64,000 nucleotides of DNA from NCBI GenBank assembly GCA_028279655.1, contig JANQNH010000005.1:80962-144961 (forward strand), read 5' to 3'. The notes beneath the pieces are model-generated. The model searched no databases. It saw only the letters and a list, made by a program, of their open reading frames with translations, and was not told where the DNA came from. Positions within the stretch are counted from its first letter, which is position 1. The number at the start of each line of letters is the position of its first letter. This stretch comes from Candidatus Nanoarchaeia archaeon (lineage in GTDB: Archaea > Nanobdellota > Nanobdellia > Woesearchaeales > JACPBV01). The translations under genes and the position numbers were made by a program. Shown here in pieces: positions 8,744 to 16,810 of the stretch.

Positions 8744-8815
8744 GGGCCCAGTGAGGATCGAACTCACGACTTCCACCGTGTCGAGGTGACGTCATAGCCA
8801 CTAGACCATGGGCCC
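8744..8815 (-). tRNA. tRNA-Val (anticodon GAC), C33 variant
   Basis: A complete 72-nt type I cloverleaf on the minus strand. The acceptor GGGCCCA/TGGGCCC is perfect, the D-stem is GTC/GAC, the anticodon stem is TCACC/GGTGG, the variable loop is AAGTC and the T-arm is GTGAG-TTCGATC-CTCAC. Discriminator A73 is at 8743. The anticodon loop TCGACAC puts GAC at positions 34-36 (8782-8780), reading Val codons GUC/GUU. Position 33 is C instead of the near-universal U. Confidence 0.9.
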
Positions 8816-8869
8816 TTATTTGCTTAGAATAAATCAGGAGTTTAAATATTTTTGCTAAAACATCAATCT

Positions 8870-9436
8870 TCACAATACTTTTCTTGGGAGATATAATATA
8901 TACAGAGCGCTAACAAAACAGAGCATACTCATTATAGTGAACACAGCTCCAAACCCAAGATATGTAGCTACAACTCCACCAATTGCAGCACCAACCGCTA
9001 TAGAGAAGTAGTTCATAGCTTCCCACGCCCCCCATTCCCTTCCTGCTTTCTTAATAGATAGATGCTTTGAATATATCGCATCAAAAGCAGGAGAATAAAA
9101 GGCTTCAGCAAAACCTATCAATGCCTGGATAACAAAAAGGGACCAAATGGAATTAACAAGATTATACAGCAAAAATCCAACTCCCATAATCCCATAACCA
9201 AAAACAACGATAATCTCCTTTTCCTTTATCTTATCCGCATATCTTCCAGCAATCAATGTTGTTATCCCTGCAGCAAGCGCAAACACTCCTCCTGTCAAGC
9301 TCGCATCCAATAAGTCTCCTCCTATCCTCTCAACAAAAAGCGCATAGATAGGTCCCAACATAGCCCCTGCAAGGAGCACAAAACCATTTGTGATAAGAAG
9401 AATCCTTAACGCTTTGTTGAAAAAGAGCTTTCCCAT
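8870..9436 (-). CDS. Half-size MFS-type membrane protein
   Basis: A 188-residue protein with six predicted membrane spans and the MFS loop 2-3 signature AGRYADKIKEKE (G-x-x-x-D-[RK] pattern). It corresponds to one six-helix bundle of a normal 12-helix MFS transporter, which is usually near 400 residues. The frame ends cleanly at LYLPRKVL, with no second half in any frame before tRNA-Val. It could work as a dimer, or be a decayed transporter. Confidence 0.7.
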   Translation of the reverse strand: MGKLFFNKALRILLITNGFVLLAGAMLGPIYALFVERIGGDLLDASLTGGVFALAAGITTLIAGRYADKIKEKEIIVVFGYGIMGVGFLLYNLVNSIWSLFVIQALIGFAEAFYSPAFDAIYSKHLSIKKAGREWGAWEAMNYFSIAVGAAIGGVVATYLGFGAVFTIMSMLCFVSALYILYLPRKVL

Positions 9437-9485
9437 AATAACTGACTTAGAATAAGGTAGTTTAAATATGTTTTGAAAAATATAT

Positions 9486-10835
9486 TTACTTGGAAGAGTT
9501 CATGAATCTTATCTCACAGGCCCCAGGCCTTATCTGGTAGACCTTAACAGCTTCATCACTATCATATACTTTCCTCATCTCTTTCACAAAAGGATCAAGT
9601 ATTTCAATAGGCACAAAATTCAACGTCCCCCCTAAGAAACCTCCTCCAGTAACCCTTGAATATATCCTTCCTTGATCATCAAAAGATTCCGCTCTCTCAA
9701 CAGATTCTTTAATAGGTCCTGTTGTTTCATTAGGTGGGCAGTAATTCTTCAGATTATCTCTAGAGCTCTCTCCAGATGCCCTTATTTCCGGTAAGACGAA
9801 GTGCCTAAACCTTTGGCTCCCACCAAGACATAAATTGTCAACTACAGTGTCTACTCTTTCACACTCTTTATAGTAATGGTCAGCCATCATCACTGCTCCT
9901 TCCCCTAATGCCCCATCTCCTAGGAATTCGCTTCTCCTTTTTTCATAAGCCTCAAAAGGTACTTCACACAATCTGTCTTTACCAAACTTCCCGGCAATAG
10001 CTTCCATATTTTCCCTTATTCCATTATACGCATCTGTTAAATCTCCATGACCCTGACCAGGAGGATTGATTACAACAGCAGCATAACCACTCTTTGCAAA
10101 ATCCACCTCAATTTGTTTATAAGCAGGGTTTTCTAGATCTTTAAAATCAATTGTTATCACACCCCCAAAAGCAGAAGCCATGGGATCCATCAAGCCGCAT
10201 CTCTTTCCATAGTACGGCTCAGCATTTTGGCATATCTTGGATAATTCAACCTTATCTAACTTAAAATTGTGCATTTCATTAAATGTAGTGGCTACAGCCA
10301 TATTCAACGCAGCAGAGGAACTTACTCCAGAACCATCATCAACCCTACCATCTATATATAGGTCCATTCCTTCTACTTTTCTTCCTCTCTCACTAAACTC
10401 TTTAGCAACTCCCTTAACAAAGGATACCCAATTTCCATCCTCTGCGTCATCTGCGCTAGGAAGATTATCAAGATCTATGGTAACAAGATCGCCATATCCT
10501 CTGCTTTTTACCCTTATCTCTCTTGTGCCATTAAAACGAGCAGCTACAATATCATCATCATCAATCGCTCCTGCTAATACCTTTCCTCCGTTATGGTCAG
10601 TATGATTGCCAATTATCTCAATCCTGCCAGGGGCCCTAAAAATTCTTACGCTTCTTTGTGAGTGCTTATACGTTTCATGAAAATCCTCTATTAGACTACG
10701 ATACCTGTTTATTTGATCCTCTCTCACTTCACTATCAGACATAGAATAAAAAGGCTCTAATTTAGAAACTATAGTGCCTAGGTTTTCCTTTTCATTAAAA
10801 AACGTTTTTAATTTTGTGATTGTAGTTGCTGCCAT
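9486..10835 (-). CDS. Galactokinase-like GHMP kinase
   Basis: A 449-residue GHMP sugar kinase. The N-terminal galactokinase-type signature APGRIEIIGNHTDHNGG is at about residues 68-84, with Asn where galactokinases have Glu (GEHTD). The ATP-binding GHMP motif DDGSGVSSSAA is at about 166-176, and the C-terminal motif 3 is VTGGGFLGGTLNF. The ATG at 10835 (MAATTITK) is preferred over an upstream TTG at 10847. It should phosphorylate a hexose or related sugar at C1; Gal versus GalNAc or another sugar cannot be decided. A TATA-like tract near 10860 precedes it. Confidence 0.8.
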   Translation of the reverse strand: MAATTITKLKTFFNEKENLGTIVSKLEPFYSMSDSEVREDQINRYRSLIEDFHETYKHSQRSVRIFRAPGRIEIIGNHTDHNGGKVLAGAIDDDDIVAARFNGTREIRVKSRGYGDLVTIDLDNLPSADDAEDGNWVSFVKGVAKEFSERGRKVEGMDLYIDGRVDDGSGVSSSAALNMAVATTFNEMHNFKLDKVELSKICQNAEPYYGKRCGLMDPMASAFGGVITIDFKDLENPAYKQIEVDFAKSGYAAVVINPPGQGHGDLTDAYNGIRENMEAIAGKFGKDRLCEVPFEAYEKRRSEFLGDGALGEGAVMMADHYYKECERVDTVVDNLCLGGSQRFRHFVLPEIRASGESSRDNLKNYCPPNETTGPIKESVERAESFDDQGRIYSRVTGGGFLGGTLNFVPIEILDPFVKEMRKVYDSDEAVKVYQIRPGACEIRFMNSSK

Positions 10836-10906
10836 ATTAAGTAACAATTCCCCAAGTTTAAACTTTCAAATCAAGAAGAATGGAGCCACATTTTTAAATT
10901 TTCCTA

Positions 10907-11659
10907 TCAATCCCAGATTTCATCTATAAAACTATCTATATCCATCTTTTGTGAGAATAGATCTTCTATCTGCTTGCTCTTTATCTCAACCTTTACTGTT
11001 TCCTCGCTTTTGACTAGGTTAAGGTAATCGTCAATCTGTCTTTTTACCTCTGGTTTTGATATCTCAAACCTTCTCTGAAATTCTTTAATAAAATTATTAT
11101 CCATCCTTGCCAGTTCATTTGACAATATCTCTTTATCATTGTCAGTCTTAACAGATTCAGTTACGATTGAGGTTATCCTTTTGAAGTTATCATAATCTTC
11201 AGATCTGCTTTTGATAAGCCTTTCTACTGTCTTTTCACTTATCTCTTTTTCTTCAGATACCTTAAGCCTGGTTTTTACATATTCTATATCCTCAATCTTT
11301 TGTTTTTCTTTCCTTTGCTCTATCCTTTCCTTCTTGATTTCTGCTGGACTTTTTTCTTCCTTCTCCTCTTCTTTTGATTCGCTTTCAGTTGAAACTGAGG
11401 AAATGCCCCCTGATCTGGATGATCCACCTGATTCTGATACGATTGCCGTACTATCAGAAGATCTGGATGATCCCGAACTGCTGTCAGAGTTACTTCCAGA
11501 ACCAGATGAGTCTGAACCAGAAGAATCCCCTACTGAGCTAGATCCAGGAGTATCAGGGCTGGATCTTACAGATAACTCCTCTGCTATAGAAATACTGGCA
11601 ATTAGCAAAGCTAGCACTAAGAACACAAACACAATTCTGCTATAATTCTTACAGTTCAT
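10907..11659 (-). CDS. Secreted Ser/Gly-rich protein with coiled-coil C-terminus
   Basis: A 250-residue protein starting MNCKNYSR, with a hydrophobic signal segment (IVFVFLVLALLIASISIA). A low-complexity Ser/Gly/Asp tract of about 60 residues follows, then a highly charged Lys/Glu helical region (KEEEKEEKSPAEIKKERIEQRKEKQ...) ending in IDSFIDEIWD. This is an extracellular or surface-anchored stalk-plus-helix layout. A ribosome site AAGGTGG precedes the ATG at 11659, and the gene starts inside the 3' end of the membrane regulator gene (11-bp overlap), so the two form an operon. Function unknown. Confidence 0.65.
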   Translation of the reverse strand: MNCKNYSRIVFVFLVLALLIASISIAEELSVRSSPDTPGSSSVGDSSGSDSSGSGSNSDSSSGSSRSSDSTAIVSESGGSSRSGGISSVSTESESKEEEKEEKSPAEIKKERIEQRKEKQKIEDIEYVKTRLKVSEEKEISEKTVERLIKSRSEDYDNFKRITSIVTESVKTDNDKEILSNELARMDNNFIKEFQRRFEISKPEVKRQIDDYLNLVKSEETVKVEIKSKQIEDLFSQKMDIDSFIDEIWD

Positions 11660-12470
11660 TAAACCACCTTGTAAATTTGATAAAATGGGTTGTGTATGTT
11701 TTGTCGATCTCAATTATCTTCTTTTTTTCCAGATTGTTTAATGTATTTGCCAGACTTGATTTTGCTAATTTTGACATCTTCTCTAGCTTATTCCTTTTAA
11801 TGCTTCCCTTATTCGCCATCATGATATTTACAATGAGGCTCTCATTTCTTGATAGGGTTTTAATGACATTTTTCTTGTTAGATTTTCCCCTCATCAATAG
11901 AAATACCAATAGGATTACTATCGCTGCTGCTATTAGTATTACTGGAAACAATAATACATTCTTATCAGATTCCTCTTCAGGAATATTCTCCACTGTAATT
12001 GCCTTCTCAGGGAATCCATACATAACCTCTATTTCATCAACACTCCCTTCCCACATTAGTTTTGTATAGTTTGAAGATTCTATCATTGCCTTTGGATAAG
12101 TCTCTTTGATGCTTACCTCTCTAGGCATAGCCAAAATCACCTTATTCATTTTGGTATCAGCCAGTTTGATCCTAAAATTCCACACATCTTTTTGCTTGGA
12201 TGTAAGTAATGATGTTTTGTAAAGAACTATTGCTTTTTTTGTTGACCCTATTGAGACATCAACACTATTGTTGTTTACCGTATATAGCGCACCTTTGATT
12301 TTTAACCCAGATCCTTCCTGAAAGGGGACTTTTACAAGACCTTTGCCTTCAAGTTCTATGATCACAAGGCTATTCCCATTCTCCTCTACAATAATATTAT
12401 AGTTTGCATCTACTGCACTCACTAGAGGTATCAATAATAACCCCAGTAGTAGTATCCACCCTTTATTCAT
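11649..12470 (-). CDS. Membrane-anchored winged-helix regulator with extracytoplasmic domain
   Basis: A 273-residue protein with a signal/anchor segment (WILLLGLLLIPLVSA), an extracytoplasmic β-rich region to about residue 170, a membrane span (VLLFPVILIAAAIVILLVFLLM) and a cytoplasmic C-terminal winged helix. The HTH is visible as NKGSIKRNKLEKMSKLAKSSLANTLNNLEKKKIIEI. This sensor-TM-HTH plan is common in archaeal one-component regulators. It overlaps the secreted Ser-rich gene, its likely target or partner. The ATG at 12470 was chosen over a GTG nine bases upstream. A TATA-like TTTAAATATATATAAGG lies close upstream. Confidence 0.75.
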   Translation of the reverse strand: MNKGWILLLGLLLIPLVSAVDANYNIIVEENGNSLVIIELEGKGLVKVPFQEGSGLKIKGALYTVNNNSVDVSIGSTKKAIVLYKTSLLTSKQKDVWNFRIKLADTKMNKVILAMPREVSIKETYPKAMIESSNYTKLMWEGSVDEIEVMYGFPEKAITVENIPEEESDKNVLLFPVILIAAAIVILLVFLLMRGKSNKKNVIKTLSRNESLIVNIMMANKGSIKRNKLEKMSKLAKSSLANTLNNLEKKKIIEIDKTYTTHFIKFTRWFNEL

Positions 12471-12543
12471 GAAGCACACGAATCCTTATATATATTTAAA
12501 TATTTCTCTGTTTGTTACTATTAGGTAAACACCAAAAAATAAA

Positions 12544-12673
12544 ATGTCAGGAATTTTCCACCAGTTTAAAACTGGTGGCTGAAAGCCAATCCTCATTTGG
12601 ATTGCGGAAAATTCCTGAGTGTTGGAAATGCTACGCATTTCTAACATGCTCAGGAATCTTTGATTCCTGACAT
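12544..12673. repeat. Multi-branched hairpin element SE4a
   Basis: The outer perfect stem ATGTCAGGAAT pairs with ATTCCTGACAT. Inside are three hairpins: CCACCAGTTT/AAACTGGTGG, CAATCC...GGATTG and GTTGGAAATG...CATTTCTAAC. The sequence differs from SE1-3, but the architecture (outer stem, several compact inner hairpins) is the same. There is no ORF. It lies between the start of the membrane regulator and the 3' end of the WG-repeat gene. Confidence 0.65.
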
Positions 12674-12677
12674 ATGC

Positions 12678-12753
12678 TCAAGAACCACTGGTCCTTCAAA
12701 TTCGAGATGAAGCCTTCGCTTCATTCCACCGGTCTCTGACCGGTGGTTCTTGA
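12678..12753. repeat. Hairpin element SE4b
   Basis: The outer stem TCAAGAACCAC pairs with GTGGTTCTTGA, continuing to TGGTC/GACCGG-type pairing. It encloses GATGAAGC-CTTC-GCTTCATT. It directly follows SE4a, separated by four bases, just as SE1 and SE2 are paired. SE4a and SE4b together account for the 289-base gene-free stretch 12480-12768, apart from the upstream TATA-like element. Confidence 0.65.
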
Positions 12754-12768
12754 CAAAAATAAAAGATT

Positions 12769-13218
12769 TCAATCTGCTGTAACAGCTAGATTGGTTCCTG
12801 GGAACAACACATATTTTCCTATGGCAGTCCTAAGGTCAAACAATCCATGGGCTTTCCAGTTTCCGTTTCTGTACCTTCCCCAGAAAAACCTTCCTTCATA
12901 CATCCCTGCAAAGATGCTCTTTCCATATATGCCCCATACATTCTTTCCTTGGTCGTCTTTTCCTACCAAAAAACCATTTCCATACGTTCCCCACATGATA
13001 TGATTTCCATCCTTTGTCCAGAGCAAATACCTGTTTCTGGATACAATCTTTTCTTCTGCTTCCTGGTATGTCTCAGGAAGATTCTCCTTAAATTCAGTCT
13101 TCCCTATCCCCTTAGCCTTTATATCCATATCTACTTTCCCATCTAACGCAGACACCATTGGCAAAGCTATGATCAAAGCCATAACCAGGAGCATCTGCAT
13201 CTTTCCAATTGCTCTCAT
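12769..13218 (-). CDS. Secreted protein with WG-type repeats
   Basis: A 149-residue protein with a cleavable signal peptide (MLLVMALIIALPMVSA). A short linker is followed by repeated aromatic-glycine units: MWGTYGNGFLVG, VWGIYGKSIFAG and FWGRYRNGNWKAHG, spaced about 20 residues apart. Such repeats usually make a β-meander surface. No enzyme motif is visible; function unknown. The promoter region contains two TATA-like stretches near 13275-13285. Confidence 0.6.
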   Translation of the reverse strand: MRAIGKMQMLLVMALIIALPMVSALDGKVDMDIKAKGIGKTEFKENLPETYQEAEEKIVSRNRYLLWTKDGNHIMWGTYGNGFLVGKDDQGKNVWGIYGKSIFAGMYEGRFFWGRYRNGNWKAHGLFDLRTAIGKYVLFPGTNLAVTAD

Positions 13219-13333
13219 TTTGTATTACCTCCGTTCTCTTTTTACCTCTTTTTTGGTATTGTTCAATAGGATTGAACAGTATATAAAACCTGGACTGAAC
13301 AAGAATGAACAAAAGAGAACTTAAAGAAAAAAA

Positions 13334-13445
13334 GCCCCCGGCGGTAGTTGCAACCGCGACCTCCACCTCTTTGGAATAGGTTCAAAAACCTTCAAGCAAG
13401 CTTGAAGTTACCAAGGTGGCGCAATAGCTACTATGCTACGGGAGC
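13334..13445 (-). tRNA. tRNA-Thr (anticodon GGT) with 40-nt intron
   Basis: Exon 1 (13445-13409, 37 nt) and exon 2 (13368-13334, 35 nt) join into a 72-nt tRNA. The acceptor is GCTCCCG/CGGGGGC, the D-stem GCA/TGC, the anticodon stem CCACC/GGTGG, the loop TTGGTAA with anticodon GGT, and the T-stem GCGGT/ACCGC. The intron (13408-13369) sits at the canonical 37/38 site. TTGG pairs with CCAA near the intron 3' end, leaving three-base bulges TA^A and AG^A, a textbook bulge-helix-bulge. The intron itself forms CTTCAAG/CTTGAAG. The T-loop TGCAACT lacks the usual T55, and the D-loop lacks a clear GG pair, so the elbow is atypical. Confidence 0.85.
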
Positions 13446-13532
13446 ACTTTTGTGCTATACGAGCAGAGCGAGTATAGTACTCTTCTTTGTCCCTTTCTTG
13501 GAAAGAAAGGGTGCAGCTCTGCTACGGGAGCA
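13435..13532. repeat. Short structured element flanked by 12-bp copies of the tRNA-Thr 5' end
   Basis: GCTACGGGAGCA occurs at 13435-13446 (the 5' end of tRNA-Thr) and again at 13521-13532. The 74 bases between contain two hairpins: TATAC...GTATA around GAGCAGAGCGA, and CCCTTTCTT-GG-AAAGAAAGGG. Direct copies of a tRNA end bracketing a small palindromic segment look like a target or attachment-site duplication left by a mobile element; this is inference. No ORF is present. Confidence 0.55.
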
Positions 13533-13642
13533 TTGAAACCAAGAATTTTCTTTATCTTTATAAAAGTTGCTGAAAAAAGCAATAGTAACTTCAACGAGAA
13601 CTAAACGATAGGTTTAAAAAGTTCATAGAAACCCAAAAAAAT

Positions 13643-15124
13643 ATGAAAAGATTAGAGGATGTAGGATTATACGAGCCAGAAGATCTTTCTCTTCAAGATT
13701 TAGATTCACAACCTGATATTGCTGTAGGATTACAAGAACCAGAAGATCTTTCTCTTAAAGATTTAGGTCCACAAACTGATGACGCTGTAGGGTTAGAATT
13801 AATGGATGCACCTGATGATCAGCTGGCCTCCATACAGAACGAGGAACCACCAGAACCTCAAAATAACGATCCAGAAACAACCTTGAGGGAAATACTAGAT
13901 GATATAGACCCTGATGGACATCTGACTACAGATATATGTAATTTAACAACAGAAGATAAAGCTCAGGTGATCGAATGGCTTACCACTGCCAATTTATCAG
14001 TTTTATCTGATTCTTCACAAATTGTTGTTCCAACACATCAGGAAGAGCAAATTGGATACAGGTCTTCAGAATCAATAACCCACCAAAGAATTACAAGAAG
14101 TAGAGATCAACTAGGCTATCTTACATCAATCGTTACAGCAAAAACCGATTATCTTACACAACTTAGAAGAGCCAATAACCAAGCTAGACAGAGATACAAA
14201 TCCAAGAAATATCCAGACGGAGGACTTGAAAAATTTCTCAGAAGAAGCAGTACATATAGGACAGCCATTGCCTTAGCAAAACAAACATATGGTGAAAGAC
14301 TCAAACTGTTATTTCCTCTTAAGCTAAAGAAACCAGGAACCTTTAAAGCAGAGGATATTCCAAGTTTAGTAGCAGGGTGGGAGGAGTGTAAGGCTATAGA
14401 ACCAGATATAGAGAGAAAAAGATCTGAAGAATTTGCAGAACTAAAAGCAGAGTTAGAAGATAAGGTAATTTCTAGGGCGAAATTTGGCCAAAAGAATTAT
14501 GCTTTGACTGAGAGATATAGAAAAGAACTTGAAAGAACATATGCACAAAAGCTTGGATTCACAAAAGAAGATCCTAGAATAAACACAATTACTACGGCAG
14601 ATTCTACCCTTAATAGATTCTTAATTACCACCACTATCAGCAAAACTGATGGAATTGATGCCCCTTGGTATGGGCCCCTGCTTGGAGCAATGCTGGCTGT
14701 TGCAGGCCACTACAATGGTCAAAGACTTGAAAATGACATCAACATGTTAAATGACATCAACCTATTTGAGGAAACAGATGCAATGTTGTTAGCAGCACAC
14801 ATAGCAAAAGAGATAATATTTGATCACAATCATTCATACAAGCCCTTAAGAACCTCTGGATTAGAGTTCATGAAACAACATCTGGTTCACGATTACCATT
14901 CAAATCTAGTCCAAAGGTCACCAGATGAAGCCACCTTAATCTTTGACTATATGGTGGTTAGCCTTATTGAAAAAGGTTATCTGGTTGCAGCCATTCAAAA
15001 GCAACCTAGGGATAAATCCCCTACATTAGTGCTGGATGTCAATCCTGATTTTTTACCTAAAGAAACACAACCTTCTATCAGCCCCAGGTCATACAGAAGA
15101 GTGACAGGCACTTTTCAAATATAA
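13643..15124 (+). CDS. Hypothetical protein with N-terminal tandem repeat
   Basis: A 493-residue soluble protein that I do not recognise. The N-terminus carries two near-identical units, VGLYEPEDLSLQDLDSQPD and VGLQEPEDLSLKDLGPQTD (residues 7-45), a recent ~25-residue tandem duplication, followed by an acidic Pro-rich linker. Residues ~160-300 are rich in Arg/Lys/Glu helices with coiled-coil character, and the C-terminal third looks globular. There is no membrane segment. It stands alone, with a TATA-like GGTTTAAAAAG about 28 bases before the start. Confidence 0.6.
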   Translation: MKRLEDVGLYEPEDLSLQDLDSQPDIAVGLQEPEDLSLKDLGPQTDDAVGLELMDAPDDQLASIQNEEPPEPQNNDPETTLREILDDIDPDGHLTTDICNLTTEDKAQVIEWLTTANLSVLSDSSQIVVPTHQEEQIGYRSSESITHQRITRSRDQLGYLTSIVTAKTDYLTQLRRANNQARQRYKSKKYPDGGLEKFLRRSSTYRTAIALAKQTYGERLKLLFPLKLKKPGTFKAEDIPSLVAGWEECKAIEPDIERKRSEEFAELKAELEDKVISRAKFGQKNYALTERYRKELERTYAQKLGFTKEDPRINTITTADSTLNRFLITTTISKTDGIDAPWYGPLLGAMLAVAGHYNGQRLENDINMLNDINLFEETDAMLLAAHIAKEIIFDHNHSYKPLRTSGLEFMKQHLVHDYHSNLVQRSPDEATLIFDYMVVSLIEKGYLVAAIQKQPRDKSPTLVLDVNPDFLPKETQPSISPRSYRRVTGTFQI

Positions 15125-15157
15125 AATAAGGAAATCTTTTTAAATAGTAGATAAATC

Positions 15158-15185
15158 CTACTACATTAGGAAATGTAGGTAGTAG
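15158..15185 (+). promoter_or_regulatory. Hairpin in the L15e leader
   Basis: CTACTAC and GTAGTAG form a 7-bp perfect stem with a 14-nt loop, 60 bases before the L15e start and after a TATA-like TTTTTAAATAG (15138-15146). In this position it could be a 5' UTR structure for ribosomal protein control, or simply the terminator of the upstream gene. Evidence is limited to the pairing. Confidence 0.35.
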
Positions 15186-15246
15186 CTTACCTGAATCCTG
15201 CGCTGGATTTGCAAAGTGAACAGCGTTTTAATATATGGAGGCTAAA

Positions 15247-15756
15247 ATGTCAATGTACAAATACGTAAGAGAGATATGGAAATCACCTAAGTCAAATCTT
15301 GGGGAGCTGTGGCAGAAAAGACTGATTGAATGGAAGAAACAGCCAGCAACAGTAAGGATAGAAAAACCGACAAGGATTGACAGGGCTCGTTCTTTGGGAT
15401 ATAAGGCAAAACAGGGATATATAGTAGTCAGGCAAAGGACCTTAAGGCAAAAGCGTCAGAGACCAAAATTCTCATCCGGAAGAAGATCCAAGCACATGAG
15501 AAGAAGAAAGGTCCTTAATATGAGCTATCAGTGGATAGCAGAGCAAAGAGCACAGAGAAAATTCGTTAACTGCTCAGTTCTTAACTCATATCCTGTGGGC
15601 CAGAACGGAAGATACTTTTGGTTCGAGGTTATCTTGGTAGACAGGACACATCCAGCCATAATCAAGGACAAGAACATAAACTGGATATGTACTGAGAGGG
15701 GAAGAGCTGCGCGAGGATTGACTTCTGCAGCAAAGAAATCCCAGAGGGATAATTAA
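15247..15756 (+). CDS. rpl15e: 50S ribosomal protein L15e
   Basis: A 169-residue archaeal/eukaryotic L15e of the large subunit. The N-terminus MSMYKYVREIW, the strongly basic middle (RQRTLRQKRQRPKFSSGRRSKHMRRRK in part) and the VGQNGRYFWFEVILVDRTHP block are diagnostic. The ATG at 15247 was chosen over an in-frame ATG at 15235 because GGAGG (15237-15241) then sits as the ribosome site and the N-terminus matches the family. It is monocistronic here. Confidence 0.95.
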   Translation: MSMYKYVREIWKSPKSNLGELWQKRLIEWKKQPATVRIEKPTRIDRARSLGYKAKQGYIVVRQRTLRQKRQRPKFSSGRRSKHMRRRKVLNMSYQWIAEQRAQRKFVNCSVLNSYPVGQNGRYFWFEVILVDRTHPAIIKDKNINWICTERGRAARGLTSAAKKSQRDN

Positions 15757-15826
15757 TAATTTTTTTATTTGATTATTCTTTTTAAATTTATACGGATAAG
15801 ATTTAAATACCTCTGGCGAATCCCAT

Positions 15827-16810
15827 ATGATTAGAATGGACAGAAGACAATGTTTAAGGTTATTGGGGGCATCAGCAGCTTCTACTCTGGCACCTGGAGG
15901 ATTAACAGGTTTATTTGCAAGCTCTTCAGATAACTCTACAAAGCAAGACAAAGATCCAAAAATAACAGAGCTTAGGTTAGACGAATTTATAAAGGAGATA
16001 TCAAAATATAACATCCTTCATTTCGGGCAGGTCAGCCCAACTAGGAATAAAGATGAGCCTACGACTATTGAAGATTTTGTCCATTATTTCTTGCCCAGGC
16101 TAAGAAACCAAGAACTAGTAGGTAAACCTTATTCAACCATAAGGACAGAGAATCTCCCATACGAGATTGATCCTACGGGAGAAACATTCATCTCTAGAGG
16201 AGAACTAAAACAATTTGATCAGAACGGAGGAGGCATAGTACCAGACCTCACACCAAATATCTTTTCAGAAGTATTCTCCGGGATACATAAAGAACCACGA
16301 GGATCAGTCAGAATCGCTGTAGAAGGAACAGCTCTAGGCTATACGGTTAGAGGATTAAGCCCTCCAGTAGACTATATCAAAGCATTAGAGAGGGTTACCA
16401 GACAAAATGTCAGAGGAACAGAACAACAACTAGAATTTATTATTTCTCTCATGAACCTTCATGCTGTTAGGGATAATTACCTCAGAGTCTTAAAACAAGA
16501 GATAGATCCATCCACAAGAATGATTTTCTATGGAGGAGCCATGCATAATGATTCCAAGGATTCATTAAAGGTTGGGGTAGCAGAAGAAATGAAAAAACAA
16601 CTTCCTGGAAAATATGTATCAATAGACCTTGTAAAGCCCTCTGTTACTGACCCAAACCAGCCCTACTACCAACACCATTATTCGATTCTAAGAAAAAGAG
16701 GCATTGATCCAGAGAATTTAAACAGGATGGTCATCTTAAGGATAGATGATGATCCAACAGCAGATTATATGGTATTCTTACCTAAAAGAAAACCAGTGTT
16801 TCATACATGA
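15827..16810 (+). CDS. Tat-exported protein, possibly ChaN/Tiki-like
   Basis: A 327-residue protein whose N-terminus has a twin-arginine type signal: MDRRQCLRLLG followed by an Ala-rich hydrophobic stretch and a Ser-rich linker (to about residue 40). The mature part begins with helix LDEFIKEISK and ILHFGQVSPT (residues 63-72), and ends with a FYGGAMHND segment (235-242). The order of an ILxFG(E/Q)xxPT strand and a late YGGxxHxD strand recalls the ChaN/EreA/Tiki heme-binding or hydrolase superfamily. This is a weak resemblance without a profile search. It is convergent with the surface protein gene. Confidence 0.55.
   Translation: MIRMDRRQCLRLLGASAASTLAPGGLTGLFASSSDNSTKQDKDPKITELRLDEFIKEISKYNILHFGQVSPTRNKDEPTTIEDFVHYFLPRLRNQELVGKPYSTIRTENLPYEIDPTGETFISRGELKQFDQNGGGIVPDLTPNIFSEVFSGIHKEPRGSVRIAVEGTALGYTVRGLSPPVDYIKALERVTRQNVRGTEQQLEFIISLMNLHAVRDNYLRVLKQEIDPSTRMIFYGGAMHNDSKDSLKVGVAEEMKKQLPGKYVSIDLVKPSVTDPNQPYYQHHYSILRKRGIDPENLNRMVILRIDDDPTADYMVFLPKRKPVFHT

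Noticed and set aside
10835..10847. Upstream TTG start for the galactokinase-like gene
   Set aside because: The ATG four codons later fits family length and the TATA distance better.
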